Both the position numbers and the translations under genes were made by a program. From Methylobacillus arboreus (GTDB lineage Bacteria; Pseudomonadota; Gammaproteobacteria; Burkholderiales; Methylophilaceae), in contig NZ_JAJAVC010000003.1 in the NCBI RefSeq assembly GCF_020532725.1, positions 806,001 to 870,000 on the forward strand: 64,000 nucleotides of DNA, given 5' to 3'. This document shows, one piece after another, positions 1 through 8,553 of the stretch. Position 1 is the first letter of the stretch; each line of letters opens with the position of its first letter. The notes below the pieces were generated by a model. That model was not told the origin of the DNA, made no database searches, and was given only the letters and a program-made list of their open reading frames with translations.

Positions 1-129
1 GCCAAACGCGTTCAGAAATTCTTCTTCCGTATAGGTTGTCTTTTTGGATTCAGCCATGGCAGGCGTAGCCATCATGATCGAAGCCAGCAATGCGCCAACA
101 ACCAGAAAACACTTCTTATACAATACCAT
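1..129 (-). CDS. secreted protein of unknown function (N-terminal part)
   Basis: The first 43 codons of a gene that runs off the left edge of the window. It starts with ATG at 129, and a GGAG ribosome site lies 8-9 bases upstream. Residues 1-26 form a clear signal peptide: basic KK at 5-6, a hydrophobic core rich in V, L, A and I, and a TPAMA-ES cleavage site. The mature protein begins ESKKTTYTEEEFLNAFG. It should therefore be exported to the periplasm. I do not recognise the family from so short a piece. It is last in the tatD/MBL-hydrolase gene string and lies 60 bases after that hydrolase. Confidence 0.7.
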   Translation of the reverse strand, partial: MVLYKKCFLVVGALLASIMMATPAMAESKKTTYTEEEFLNAFG

Positions 130-156
130 TACAACGACTCCTTCTTCCTCTTTATT

Positions 157-183
157 GGGCTTATCCGTCGAAGCGTCAAGCCC
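157..183 (-). terminator. weak hairpin between the MBL hydrolase and the secreted-protein gene
   Basis: GGGCTT and AAGCCC form a 6-bp stem around a 15-base loop. No T-run follows, so it may be an mRNA-stabilising stem or nothing at all. Confidence 0.2.
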
Positions 184-189
184 TTGTAA

Positions 190-960
190 TTAAAAGTCAG
201 CTATTTCAAGCTTGAGGCCATCATACCCCACCTGCACGGATGATGGCAGCATTTTGCTGACCGCTTCGTACTCCATCTCATGGGTCATATGGATGAGGTA
301 CGTTTGCTTTGCACCAATGATGGCGGCCTGCTCCAGGCTTTGTTCTAGACTAAAGTGCGTGTAATGCGGCGTATAGCGCAAGCAATCCAGCAACAAGACA
401 TCAAGGCCATGCAACAGTTCTAGCGATGTGGCCGGAATGGCAGAAGCATCTGTGAGGTAAGCCAGCTTGCCAATGCGGTAACCATACATTTCCAGGCTGC
501 CATGCAGGATTGGAACAGGCACTATTTGATTGTCAAACAAATCAAATGACTGCTCAACCGGATTGACGCTCAGAATGGGAAGGTCCCAATAATCTCCTGG
601 TTCGCGGATCGCATAGCCAAACTTGCTGACGATATGCGCCATGGCATCAGGCTTTCCATAGAGCGGAATCTGCTGGCGCTGCTTCTGGCAAAAGGCCCGC
701 AGGTCATCAATACCATGCATATGGTCGGCATGGGTATGGGTATAGAGCACCGCATCCACATGCGTGATCCCTTCGCGCAATGCCTGCAGCCTGATGTCTG
801 GCCCGGTATCGATCAGGACATTCTTGCCATTGCTCAAAGTCAGCAATGAGGAGCAACGGCTGCGCTTGTTCCTTGGATTATCTGACATGCAAGTGGCGCA
901 TCGGCAGCCAATCACCGGTGTGCCGGCACTGGAGCCTACGCCCAGCACAGTCAGGCGCAT
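190..960 (-). CDS. MBL-fold metallo-hydrolase, PhnP-like
   Basis: A 256-residue metallo-beta-lactamase-fold hydrolase. The motif THTHADH at residues 74-80 supplies the two-metal site. The N-terminal CRCATC (Cys19, 21, 24) is the structural zinc motif seen in PhnP-type phosphodiesterases. A later aspartate in YLTDAS and the histidine of FSLEQS-flanking HFS fit further metal ligands. PhnP cleaves cyclic ribose phosphates in phosphonate breakdown, but no phn genes are nearby, so the substrate here is unknown and could be another cyclic phosphodiester. It overlaps the end of tatD by 10 bases and is presumably co-transcribed and translationally coupled with it. This pairing behind holB-pilZ-tatD is common in betaproteobacteria. 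Confidence 0.85.
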   Translation of the reverse strand: MRLTVLGVGSSAGTPVIGCRCATCMSDNPRNKRSRCSSLLTLSNGKNVLIDTGPDIRLQALREGITHVDAVLYTHTHADHMHGIDDLRAFCQKQRQQIPLYGKPDAMAHIVSKFGYAIREPGDYWDLPILSVNPVEQSFDLFDNQIVPVPILHGSLEMYGYRIGKLAYLTDASAIPATSLELLHGLDVLLLDCLRYTPHYTHFSLEQSLEQAAIIGAKQTYLIHMTHEMEYEAVSKMLPSSVQVGYDGLKLEIADF

Positions 961-1727
961 GGGCGGGCATCCTTGAACAGGCGGAAAAAGTTTTCCGTCG
1001 TCGCCTGTTCCACTTCCTGGTAACTGATGCCGCGCAGCTTGGCGATTTCCTCCGCCACATAACGCACATAGGCCGGCTGGTTGAGCTTGCCCCGGAATGG
1101 CACCGGCGCAAGATAAGGAGAATCTGTCTCCACCAGAATGCGCTCAAGCGGTAAGGCTTTGGCTACATCCTTTAATGCCACGGCATTCTTGAAAGTCACG
1201 ATACCGGAGAAGGAAATGTAAAATCCCAGCTCGATCGCTGCCAGTGCCACTTCCAGGCTCTCGGTAAAGCAGTGCATGACACCGCCTACCCGCTCCGCAT
1301 GCTCTTCGCGCATGATGCGCAAAGTATCTTCTGCCGCACTACGGGTATGGATGACCAGCGGTTTTTGCGCGCGAATGGCCGCCCGGATGTGGGTACGGAA
1401 GCGCTCGCGTTGCCACTCCAGGTCACCGGTAAGGCGGAAATAGTCCAGCCCAGTCTCACCAATCGCCACGACTTTCGGATGCGCCGCCAATGTGACCAAT
1501 TGGTCCTCAGTGAATTCCGGCTCGCTTTCATAATCCGGATGCACGCCGACCGAAGCATAAAAATTATCATGTGATTCGGCCACCGCCAGTACTTGAGGAA
1601 AATCCGGCAATGTGACGGAGATACATAAGGCATGCCCCACCCCTTGCTCGCGCATAGCAGCGCGCAAGGCCTCTATATTGTTGCGAAATTCGGGGAAATT
1701 CAGGTGACAGTGGGAATCAACCAGCAT
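951..1727 (-). CDS. tatD: TatD family metal-dependent DNase
   Basis: A 258-residue TIM-barrel hydrolase of the TatD/YcfH family, which carries out metal-dependent 3'-5' exonuclease or deoxyribonuclease reactions. DSHCHLNF at residues 4-11 gives the first metal-binding HxH. GETGLDYF near 90-97 gives the conserved Glu. HTRSA, HCFTES and ETDSPYLAP are further signature segments. The length is typical. It follows pilZ by 43 bases and overlaps the downstream hydrolase by 10. The symbol follows the family name; it could equally be labelled ycfH. Confidence 0.93.
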   Translation of the reverse strand: MLVDSHCHLNFPEFRNNIEALRAAMREQGVGHALCISVTLPDFPQVLAVAESHDNFYASVGVHPDYESEPEFTEDQLVTLAAHPKVVAIGETGLDYFRLTGDLEWQRERFRTHIRAAIRAQKPLVIHTRSAAEDTLRIMREEHAERVGGVMHCFTESLEVALAAIELGFYISFSGIVTFKNAVALKDVAKALPLERILVETDSPYLAPVPFRGKLNQPAYVRYVAEEIAKLRGISYQEVEQATTENFFRLFKDARPCA

Positions 1728-1770
1728 AAAACAGCTTCAATCAAATCAGGGTTAAATAATCAAAAACAGA

Positions 1771-2148
1771 TTACATGGTGTGGGTAGGACGTTGCGATTT
1801 CAGGGCATTGCCAAGCAGTCCTTCAATCCGGTTGCGGGCTTCCAGGCCACCATCCTTCTCGCTCAGCTGCACGCCGATGCCTTGGGGCCGGTTACCATGC
1901 GCCACCGGGCTGATCCAAATCACGCGCCCCGCCACCTTGAGCTTGTCAGGGTTATCAAGCAGACTGAGCAGCATGAACACCTCATCGCCGATATTGAAAG
2001 GCTTGTTGGTCGGGATAAACAGGCCTCCCCCTTGGATAAAAGGCATGTAAGCCGCATACAAGGCGGCTTTTTCCTTAATGGCAAGCGACATCACGCTGGG
2101 TTTTGTCGCTTGCTTGTCTATGCTTTCTGGGCTTTCTGGCTTGCTCAC
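1771..2148 (-). CDS. pilZ: type IV pilus assembly protein PilZ
   Basis: A 125-residue single PilZ domain. The core reads FIQGGGLFIPT ... GDEVFMLLSLLD ... GRVIWISP ... GIGVQL, matching the small stand-alone PilZ of type IV pilus systems. Like those, it lacks the full RxxxR arginine motif used by c-di-GMP receptors, so it may work by protein contacts instead. It starts with GTG at 2148, and its N-terminal 20 residues are polar and poorly conserved. It sits 9 bases after holB. The pabC-tmk-holB-pilZ order is widely conserved in beta- and gammaproteobacteria. Confidence 0.9.
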   Translation of the reverse strand: MSKPESPESIDKQATKPSVMSLAIKEKAALYAAYMPFIQGGGLFIPTNKPFNIGDEVFMLLSLLDNPDKLKVAGRVIWISPVAHGNRPQGIGVQLSEKDGGLEARNRIEGLLGNALKSQRPTHTM

Positions 2149-2157
2149 CTTGGCCTG

Positions 2158-3171
2158 CTATCCGGGAAATAATTTACTATACTGCAACAACAGGTGCTCA
2201 AGTTGCAGCTCATTATTCAAAGGGTGGCTGGCAGAACGCCTAGCTTCATCCACCTGGCGCTGGAAAGCCAGCAATGCACTCAAGTCTACGCTTTTGCTCA
2301 ATGCTTGCAAAGCCGCAAGATCGCGCACATGGTAACGCGGCCGCGTATTCAGCCGGATAGCCAAAAGGTCGTACACCCACTTTTGCACTGCCGTCATCAC
2401 GTCTTCCATGCCAAGTGCGGCAAACTCCGCTGCTGATGTAAACGGATCCAGTTGATATCCTTGAGCAAGACGTGCAGGCACAATCTGCATCCGTTCATTG
2501 CCTGCAGTTGCAGCCTCAACAGCTTTAAGTGGCGAGCCGCCACTATATGCCAGCCAATATTGGGCATCATTTACCCCTTGCTGCTCAAGCCAGGCTAATG
2601 CCTCCTGTTCTGAAGGAGCAGGCATTTCCACTTGCTGGCAACGGCTCATGATGGTCGGCAGCAAACGTTGCGGACTGCTCGTAACCAGGATGAACATGAC
2701 ATCTGCAGGCGGCTCTTCCAGCATTTTCAGCAAGGCATTGGCCGAGGTCTGGTTCAATGTGTCTGCCGGATGGATGACGACTATGCGAACGCCATCGTTC
2801 TGATGGCTGGAAAGCTCAAGAAAGCCAGCCAGTTCCCGCACCTGTGCCACGGATATCTGTGTGCTCTTTCGTGCTGGCTTCTTGCTAACCGGGGCCGTAT
2901 CCGTGGTTTCAGGAATCTCCTGCTCAGGCGTCAGCAAGCGGTAATCGGGATGGCTATTCTGCGAGAACCAGCTGCAACTTACGCAATGGCCGCAAGCATA
3001 GCCATCGACGGCTGGCGACTGGCATAGCAGCGACTGTGCCAGCGCATTGGCAAAATCCAGCTTGGCAATCCCCTGTTTGCCGCGCAAAAGCAAGGCATGG
3101 TGCCTGCGCTGGCGGGATTGCTGCAATCGCTGCCAAGTGCTGGCATGCCAGGAGTAACGCTGTTCACTCAT
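2158..3171 (-). CDS. holB: DNA polymerase III subunit delta'
   Basis: A 337-residue delta' subunit of the clamp loader, the rigid part of the complex that places the beta clamp on DNA. A P-loop-like [11 protein letters not shown] lies near residue 30. It is degenerate compared with a canonical GxxGxGK[ST], as expected because delta' does not hydrolyse ATP. The zinc module CGHCVSC and an upstream Cys lie near residues 50-67. [11 protein letters not shown] and SRCQQ are delta'-specific signatures. Its ATG overlaps the tmk stop as ATGA. Residues 90-105 form a Pro/Lys/Thr-rich insert that looks flexible. Confidence 0.93.
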   Translation of the reverse strand: MSEQRYSWHASTWQRLQQSRQRRHHALLLRGKQGIAKLDFANALAQSLLCQSPAVDGYACGHCVSCSWFSQNSHPDYRLLTPEQEIPETTDTAPVSKKPARKSTQISVAQVRELAGFLELSSHQNDGVRIVVIHPADTLNQTSANALLKMLEEPPADVMFILVTSSPQRLLPTIMSRCQQVEMPAPSEQEALAWLEQQGVNDAQYWLAYSGGSPLKAVEAATAGNERMQIVPARLAQGYQLDPFTSAAEFAALGMEDVMTAVQKWVYDLLAIRLNTRPRYHVRDLAALQALSKSVDLSALLAFQRQVDEARRSASHPLNNELQLEHLLLQYSKLFPG

Positions 3172-3779
3172 CTGCCAAAATTCTGCAAGATTTCAATGAC
3201 ATCATGCCGAACCACATCAAGCAGACGGTTGCCGTCAATCAGCCGGAACCGTTCCGGCTGCGTTTCGGCACGCAACAGGTAGCCATTGCGGATGCGGCGG
3301 AAGAACTCGATGCTTTCACGCTCGAACTTGTCTGGCGTCCTCGCTGCTGCAAGCCGCGCGACGCTCACCTCGACCGGCACATCAAACAACAGGGTCAGAT
3401 CCGGCTGCAAACCTTGCTGCACCCAGTGTTCCAGCGCTTCCACTTTGCTCCGTTCGACACCGCGTCCACCGCATTGATACGCAAAAGAAGCATCCGTGAA
3501 GCGGTCGGATACCACCCAAGTCCCACGCACCAGTGCAGGCTCAATCACCTGTGCAATATGCTCCCGCCGCGCGGCAAACATCAGCAGGGTTTCGGTTTCC
3601 GCATGCATGGGCTCATGCAGCAGCAGTTCACGCAGTTTCTCCCCCAGTTGCGTGCCCCCGGGCTCGCGCGTGGAAACCACTTCCAGCCCTCGGGCCGCGA
3701 GTGTTGCAATGATGCTGTCTATATGCGAGCTCTTGCCCGCGCCGTCCATGCCTTCCAGGGTGATGAATCTACCGCGCAT
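3168..3779 (-). CDS. tmk: thymidylate kinase
   Basis: A 203-residue dTMP kinase that converts dTMP to dTDP for dTTP synthesis. The P-loop GMDGAGKS is at residues 10-17. TREPGGT binds dTMP, and [10 protein letters not shown] and [11 protein letters not shown] are further family signatures. The Arg in the P-loop-distal lid region follows the usual arrangement. It overlaps mltG upstream by 11 bases and holB downstream by 4, so the string is translationally coupled. Confidence 0.96.
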   Translation of the reverse strand: MRGRFITLEGMDGAGKSSHIDSIIATLAARGLEVVSTREPGGTQLGEKLRELLLHEPMHAETETLLMFAARREHIAQVIEPALVRGTWVVSDRFTDASFAYQCGGRGVERSKVEALEHWVQQGLQPDLTLLFDVPVEVSVARLAAARTPDKFERESIEFFRRIRNGYLLRAETQPERFRLIDGNRLLDVVRHDVIEILQNFGR

Positions 3780-4773
3780 TGCCGCCCTTTAGTTGATAAC
3801 GCACCACCGCGCGGTTATGTTCGCTCAAGGTGCGGGAGAATTGATGGCTGCCATCGCCCTTGCCGACAAAATATATTGCATCTGTCTTGGCAGGGTGCAA
3901 TGCCGCCGTGATGGCTGCCATGCCGGGCATGGCAATTGGCGTGGGCGGCAGCCCTGCCCTGGTGTAGGTGTTGAAAGGCGTATCCCTGAGCAGGTCGCGC
4001 TTGCGCAGGTTGCCGTCGAATGTTTCACCCATGCCGTAGATTACCGTAGGGTCAGTCTGCAAGCGCATGCCTATGCGCAGGCGGTTGAGGAACACGCCGG
4101 CGATAATCGGACGCTCGCTTGCCTTCCCCGTTTCCTTTTCCACGATGGATGCCATGATCAGCGCTTCATAGGGGGACGCATAAGGCAGGCCTGGGGCACG
4201 TTGTACCCAGGCAGCCTGCAGGCGGTTTTGCATAGCGACATAGGCCCGCTTGAGAATATCCTGGTCGCTCATGCCACGGCTGAAGTAATAGGTATCAGGG
4301 AAGAACAGACCCTCCGGCAATGCATCCGTTGCGCCTATATTGCGCATGATCTCCTCATCAGTATAGGCCATGGTGAGATGGCGTACAGATTCGTGCTGAT
4401 TGAGGGCCTGGCGCATCTGCGCAAAGGTCCAGCCTTCAATGAAAGTAATACTGTCCTGCGTCACATTGCCATTGCTCAGCGTGATGAACAGCTCGTAAGG
4501 CGTCTGGCCTGATTCCAGCAGATAGTTGCCCGCCTTGATGCCGCCCGCCATGTGCATGGCACGCACGAGGAGTATGAAGCTCCATGGTTCCTTGAGGATA
4601 TTCTGATCGACCAGTTGCTGGGAAACCGTGCGCAGGCTGCTGCCGGCACGCAGCTCGAATTCCACGGTCTGCGTGGGAAAATGCAATGGCGTTGTGACGA
4701 AATAAGCCATCCATGCGCAAAATGAGGCTACCAGCAATACCAGTAATAAAAACAATGCTTTCAGTATGCGCAT
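3769..4773 (-). CDS. mltG: endolytic murein transglycosylase MltG
   Basis: A 334-residue membrane-anchored lytic transglycosylase (YceG family) that cleaves nascent glycan strands near Lipid II. One membrane segment follows the start ([19 protein letters not shown]). A LysM-like stretch comes next, then the catalytic Glu in ASIVEKETG, and a C-terminal block with [24 protein letters not shown] and a GSHQFS motif. The frame is open upstream to 4863, but I choose ATG at 4773. It falls one base after the pabC stop (TAGCATG), puts MRILKAL directly before the membrane segment, and has AGGA upstream. Confidence 0.94.
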   Translation of the reverse strand: MRILKALFLLLVLLVASFCAWMAYFVTTPLHFPTQTVEFELRAGSSLRTVSQQLVDQNILKEPWSFILLVRAMHMAGGIKAGNYLLESGQTPYELFITLSNGNVTQDSITFIEGWTFAQMRQALNQHESVRHLTMAYTDEEIMRNIGATDALPEGLFFPDTYYFSRGMSDQDILKRAYVAMQNRLQAAWVQRAPGLPYASPYEALIMASIVEKETGKASERPIIAGVFLNRLRIGMRLQTDPTVIYGMGETFDGNLRKRDLLRDTPFNTYTRAGLPPTPIAMPGMAAITAALHPAKTDAIYFVGKGDGSHQFSRTLSEHNRAVVRYQLKGGNAR

Positions 4774-4774
4774 G

Positions 4775-5605
4775 CTATTCCTGCAAAATTTGGCGCAACC
4801 TGGCGGCCAGTTGCCCGAGCGGCCAGGTTCGCCCATTGAAATCCACGACTTGCCAGGCGCCATACAGGCTATTGCACATCAGCACTTCGTCAGCACGCAT
4901 CAAGTCAGGCAAGGACAGTGGCGCAACTGATGGCAGCAGCCCCAGGCTTGGGGCAATCTCAAGGATGCGCTGACGGGTAATCCCAGCCACACCACAGCGT
5001 TCAAGGTTGGGCGTTATCAATATTTTACCCGAGCGTACGAAAATATTGCTCATCACCCCTTCAATCACCAGATTATCCTGATCCAGCAAAATCCCTTCGC
5101 TGATGTTCGGGTCCGACCATTCCTGCCTTGCCAGCACATTCTCAAGACGGTTGAGATGCTTGATCCCTGCCAGCAAGGGCTGGTGCGCCAGCCTGATAGT
5201 ACACAAGTGGACGCGGATGCCTTCATCCGCGTTTTTTTGAGGATAGCCAGACAACGGGCTGCGCATCACGACACGTGTAACCCCGTTATCCGTCGCGGCA
5301 TATCCACGCTCGCCAATGCCACGTGTGAGCATGAGCTTGGCGACACCGTCGCCCTTGTCGGCAAACAGGCTCGCAATCTCTTCGCGCCAGATGGATGCCT
5401 CAGGGCAGGTCAAGCCAAGCCGGGCGCTATCAGACGCCAGCTTGGCATAGTGCGCTGCCCATGTTTGTGGCTGACCTTGCAATACACGCAGGGTGCGAAA
5501 TATGCCATCGCCATAGGCAAATCCGCGATCCAGCGGGGAAATCGCACCATCGGTAATGCCATTAATCAGGAATCTGCTTGAACTCATTGGAATCTGCAAA
5601 ATCAA
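4775..5605 (-). CDS. pabC: aminodeoxychorismate lyase
   Basis: About 270-276 residues; a fold-type IV PLP enzyme that releases pyruvate from 4-amino-4-deoxychorismate to give p-aminobenzoate for folate. Signatures are LDRGFAYGDGIFRT near residue 25, the central Lys region KLMLTRGIGERGYA, and EGVMSNIF with RCGVAGITR near the PLP phosphate. The start is uncertain: TTG at 5605 adds MILQIP, whereas ATG at 5587 (MSSSRFLING) is more usual, though neither has a strong ribosome site. It heads the pabC-mltG-tmk-holB group, after a 313-base gap behind fabF. Confidence 0.92.
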   Translation of the reverse strand: MILQIPMSSSRFLINGITDGAISPLDRGFAYGDGIFRTLRVLQGQPQTWAAHYAKLASDSARLGLTCPEASIWREEIASLFADKGDGVAKLMLTRGIGERGYAATDNGVTRVVMRSPLSGYPQKNADEGIRVHLCTIRLAHQPLLAGIKHLNRLENVLARQEWSDPNISEGILLDQDNLVIEGVMSNIFVRSGKILITPNLERCGVAGITRQRILEIAPSLGLLPSVAPLSLPDLMRADEVLMCNSLYGAWQVVDFNGRTWPLGQLAARLRQILQE

Positions 5606-5918
5606 CAGCCGCCATGCTAAAGCATATGCTCGCGCTTAGAAAGACTCACTCTCCACAAAAGCTGTGGATAATTTTGTGGATTATGTTTGAAAAAGAATGC
5701 TAACCCACGGTCAGCATTATGATTTTTTGGAATCGCCCAGTTTTTAGGCAGATAATTTTATTATTTATAATCAGACACTTAAAAAAACATCCATATAAAC
5801 AAGCAGTAAAGCGGACATATTACTGTCACATATCATCCATCTGTGTATAAAGGCCCGTGCATCAACATGTTAATGCACGGGCCTTTAGGAGTTTGCTCTG
5901 TTTTAGAGAGCGCGAAAA
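5606..5918. other. fabF-pabC intergenic region with DnaA-box-like sites
   Basis: A 313-base AT-rich stretch without a gene. It holds the fabF terminator (5849-5886), an AATGCT/AGCATT inverted repeat at 5696-5718, and a perfect DnaA-box consensus on the plus strand (TGTGGATAA, 5663-5671) followed by a one-mismatch copy (TGTGGATTA, 5675-5683). It must also carry any promoter of pabC-mltG-tmk-holB, but I could not fix one with confidence. Confidence 0.6.
5849..5886 (-). terminator. fabF transcription terminator
   Basis: AAAGGCCCGTGCAT pairs perfectly with ATGCACGGGCCTTT (14 bp) around a 10-base loop, 33 bases after the fabF stop. The trailing U-tract is short (TTTAT). Confidence 0.75.
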
Positions 5919-7151
5919 TTAAACCTTGCGGAAGACCAAGCTACCGTTCGTACCACCAAAACCGAAGTTGTTTTTCACAGCCACGTCAATCTTTAAATCC
6001 CTGGCTTCATTAGCACAGTAATCAAGATCACATTCCGGATCCTGGTTAAAGATATTAATGGTTGGAGGCGATACCTGGTGATACAGTGAGAGTATGGTAA
6101 ACACTGACTCAAGACCGCCTGCCCCGCCCAGTAAGTGACCTGTCATTGACTTGGTGGAATTGACCACCAGGCGCTTGGCATGATCACCAAATGCAGCCTT
6201 GATAGCACCGGTCTCATTCACATCACCCAAAGGTGTGGAAGTACCATGTGCATTCACAAACTGTACCTGGTCAGGATTCAAGCCTGCATTTTTCAACGCA
6301 TTCACCACCGCACGGCGCGGACCGTCCATGCTTGGTGCGGTCATGTGGTAGGCATCAGCACTCATACCATAACCCACCACTTCCGCATAAATCCTGGCAC
6401 CACGCTTCTTGGCTGACTCGTACTCTTCGAGCACCACGACCCCGGCACCTTCGCCAATAACGAAACCATCACGGTCAGCATCCCAAGGGCGGCTGGCTGT
6501 TGCAGGATCATCATTGCGAGTCGAGAGCGCGCGGGCAGCAGCAAAGCCACCTACACCCAACTCGGTAATCGGAGCCTCGGCGCCACCGGCCACCATAATA
6601 TCGGCATCCCCATATTCAATCATGCGGGCAGCGTCGCCAATCGAGTGCGTACCAGTGGTACACGCAGTAACGATAGCAACATTAGGCCCCTTGAAGCCAT
6701 ACATGATGGAAAGGTTGCCCGAAATCATGTTGATGATAGTGCCAGGGATGAAGAATGGCGAGATTTTGCGAGGACCAGATTCATGATAAATCGTGTCTGT
6801 ATCCTCGATCAGCTGCAATCCGCCAATACCTGAACCGATGGAAACACCTATTCGTTCAGCATTTTCCTCCGTAACTTCAATGCCCGCATCCTTCACTGCC
6901 TCGATAGCGGCCGCCATGCCATACTGGATGAAAGTATCCATCCGGCGCGCTTCCTTGGCAGGAAGATATTGCGATACATCAAAGCCCTTCACTTCCCCCG
7001 CAATTTGCGAGGCGAACGGAGTGGCATCGAATTTGGTTATGTTGGTGATACCGGATTGACCGGCCACAAGGTTGGCCCAGGATGTCTGCACACCGATACC
7101 TACCGGTGACACAACGCCTAGGCCAGTCACTACTACCCTACGCTTGGACAA
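5919..7151 (-). CDS. fabF: beta-ketoacyl-ACP synthase II
   Basis: A 410-residue condensing enzyme that extends acyl-ACP with malonyl-ACP and makes the temperature-sensitive C16:1 to C18:1 step. Cys164 in [10 protein letters not shown] is the nucleophile. [11 protein letters not shown] and [13 protein letters not shown] supply the two active-site histidines, and [11 protein letters not shown] is the C-terminal signature. The start is TTG at 7151 ([10 protein letters not shown]), with GGAG in GGAGTCGTC just upstream. It lies 42 bases after acpP, the usual acpP-fabF pair. Confidence 0.96.
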   Translation of the reverse strand: MSKRRVVVTGLGVVSPVGIGVQTSWANLVAGQSGITNITKFDATPFASQIAGEVKGFDVSQYLPAKEARRMDTFIQYGMAAAIEAVKDAGIEVTEENAERIGVSIGSGIGGLQLIEDTDTIYHESGPRKISPFFIPGTIINMISGNLSIMYGFKGPNVAIVTACTTGTHSIGDAARMIEYGDADIMVAGGAEAPITELGVGGFAAARALSTRNDDPATASRPWDADRDGFVIGEGAGVVVLEEYESAKKRGARIYAEVVGYGMSADAYHMTAPSMDGPRRAVVNALKNAGLNPDQVQFVNAHGTSTPLGDVNETGAIKAAFGDHAKRLVVNSTKSMTGHLLGGAGGLESVFTILSLYHQVSPPTINIFNQDPECDLDYCANEARDLKIDVAVKNNFGFGGTNGSLVFRKV

Positions 7152-7193
7152 GACGACTCCAAGAAAAAAATCAGCAATTGGGAAAAGAAAAAA

Positions 7194-7430
7194 TTACTTC
7201 AGGTTGGCGTTGACGTAATCAATCGCTTGCTGAACAGTCGTGATTTTTTCGGCTTCTTCGTCAGGAATTTCGCAGTCGAATTCTTCTTCCAGCGCCATCA
7301 CCAATTCCACGGTGTCGAGAGAATCAGCACCCAGATCGTCAACAAAGGAGGATTCGTTTTTTACGTCAGCCTCGTTTGCACCCAGTTGTTCGGAAACGAT
7401 CTTTTTAACGCGTTGTTCGATGTCAGACAT
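7194..7430 (-). CDS. acpP: acyl carrier protein
   Basis: A 78-residue acidic four-helix carrier protein. Ser37 in [18 protein letters not shown] is the 4'-phosphopantetheine site, and the helix II sequence matches the canonical ACP. It starts with ATG at 7430 behind AAGGAA. It serves FabD, FabH, FabF and FabG here, and LpxA/LpxD acyl donors in the 20-23 kb region. A good promoter at 7477-7504 lies between it and the MITE-like element, so it can be transcribed apart from fabG. Confidence 0.97.
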   Translation of the reverse strand: MSDIEQRVKKIVSEQLGANEADVKNESSFVDDLGADSLDTVELVMALEEEFDCEIPDEEAEKITTVQQAIDYVNANLK

Positions 7431-7476
7431 CTAAATTATTCCTTTCAAGTTTAAGTCGCTTAAAAAAGCTCGGGCT

Positions 7477-7504
7477 ATTCTATCAAAAGTCCCGAGGAAT
7501 TCAA
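7477..7504 (-). promoter_or_regulatory. acpP promoter
   Basis: On the minus strand TTGAAT (7499-7504) and TAGAAT (7477-7482) are 16 bases apart, with the -10 ending 46 bases before the acpP ATG. The -10 sits inside a dyad, CTCGGG (7469-7474) and CCCGAG (7491-7496). Confidence 0.6.
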
Positions 7505-7517
7505 AAAACAGAATGAT

Positions 7518-7788
7518 TAGGGTCTGTTCCCCTGATATTCGTGCCCGCGTTGAAGTGGCAAGTGGTGCCAGGCAAGACGCGGGACGCAGGCAATGGTGAT
7601 TCCCTTGCCAAGTCCCGCAACGCAGCATGGGGCCAGTTGCCACTACAACCCGAAGGGCCGGTATCGGTTTTTGCACGGTGCTGCGTTATTCGTCGTTCAG
7701 TTGGAATGACCAAACTTCCCTTTTCATGCCTTGCTCCGCACAAAAACCGATACCGGCGCGGACTCGAATATCAGGGGAACAGACCCTA
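7518..7788. mobile_element. MITE-like 271-bp element with 24-bp terminal inverted repeats
   Basis: The ends are a perfect 24-bp inverted repeat (7518-7541 and 7765-7788), beginning TAGGGTCTGTTCCCC. The outermost TA on both sides fits a TA target duplication. Inside are two hairpin arms. Arm 1 pairs 7554-7565 with 7633-7644 (11 of 12), 7579-7585 with 7612-7618, and 7589-7593 with 7605-7609. Arm 2 pairs 7657-7673 with 7741-7757 (17 of 17). The element could fold as a three-way junction on either strand. It has no transposase gene. It lies within the fab operon between fabG and acpP. Confidence 0.75.
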
Positions 7789-7800
7789 GCGGTATAGTCA

Positions 7801-8535
7801 TCAAGCCATGTACATGCCACCGTTCACGTGCAGGGTCTCACCAGTGATGTATCCTGCAGCGGCGGAAGCCAGAAAGCCTACCGCGGCGGCAATATCCGAC
7901 ACATCGCCAAAGCGCCCTGCCGGCACGCGTTTCAACAGTTCTTCACGCACAGTTTCAGGCAGCTCACGTGTCATATCGGTATCGATAAATCCAGGTGCAA
8001 CACAGTTTACCGTAATACCACGGCTGCCGACTTCCGCTGCTAGTGACCGCGTAAAGCCGGCCATGCCTGCCTTGGCAGCGGCATAGTTTGCCTGGCCGGC
8101 ATTGCCCATATGGCCGACCACGGAGGAAATATTAATGATACGGCCATGCCTGGCCTTCATCATGGGGCGCAGCACCGCTTGAGACATGCGATAGACAGAG
8201 GTCAGGTTGGTAGCAATCACAGCATCCCAATCTGCATCCTTCATCCGCATCAATAAGGTATCGCGTGTAATACCCGCATTATTGACCAATACGCTCACAT
8301 CACCGAACTGAGCCGCAATCTGCTTCAGAACAGCTTCTACCTGAGTAGCGTCGTTCACATCCAATGCCAGGCCAATGCCACCGTGTTCTGCCAACGCCTG
8401 AGAAATCTGTGCCGCGCCGGACTCTGTTGTTGCTGTCCCAATCACCTTGGCACCCTGCTTGGCCAATTCCAGTGCAATTGCCGCACCAATACCACGGCTA
8501 GCGCCTGTTACAAGTGCAATCTGCCCTTCCAGCAT
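7801..8535 (-). CDS. fabG: 3-oxoacyl-ACP reductase
   Basis: A 244-residue short-chain dehydrogenase that reduces beta-ketoacyl-ACP with NADPH. TGASRGIG at residues 10-17 binds the cofactor, and NNAG (VLVNNAGITRD), Ser in ISSVVG and YAAAKAG complete the Ser-Tyr-Lys triad. The C-terminal ETLHVNGGMYM is typical of FabG. The start has a strong AGGAGG site. Its stop lies 12 bases from the MITE-like element, so transcripts leaving fabG pass directly into that hairpin structure before acpP. Confidence 0.96.
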   Translation of the reverse strand: MLEGQIALVTGASRGIGAAIALELAKQGAKVIGTATTESGAAQISQALAEHGGIGLALDVNDATQVEAVLKQIAAQFGDVSVLVNNAGITRDTLLMRMKDADWDAVIATNLTSVYRMSQAVLRPMMKARHGRIINISSVVGHMGNAGQANYAAAKAGMAGFTRSLAAEVGSRGITVNCVAPGFIDTDMTRELPETVREELLKRVPAGRFGDVSDIAAAVGFLASAAAGYITGETLHVNGGMYMA

Positions 8536-8553
8536 GCTTGCCTCCTATCTATT

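Noticed and set aside
3036-3911. A 291-codon plus-strand frame across tmk and the ends of holB and mltG
   Set aside because: Three well-supported minus-strand genes fill the region, and the frame has His/Arg/Cys-rich shadow composition.
5640-5690. Replication origin
   Set aside because: Only two good DnaA boxes are visible. dnaA, dnaN, gyrB and rpmH are absent from the window, and no AT-rich 13-mer array was seen.
7541-7789. An open frame through the MITE-like element
   Set aside because: It runs into the terminal inverted repeat and has no ribosome site. Frames are open on both strands because of the palindromic sequence.
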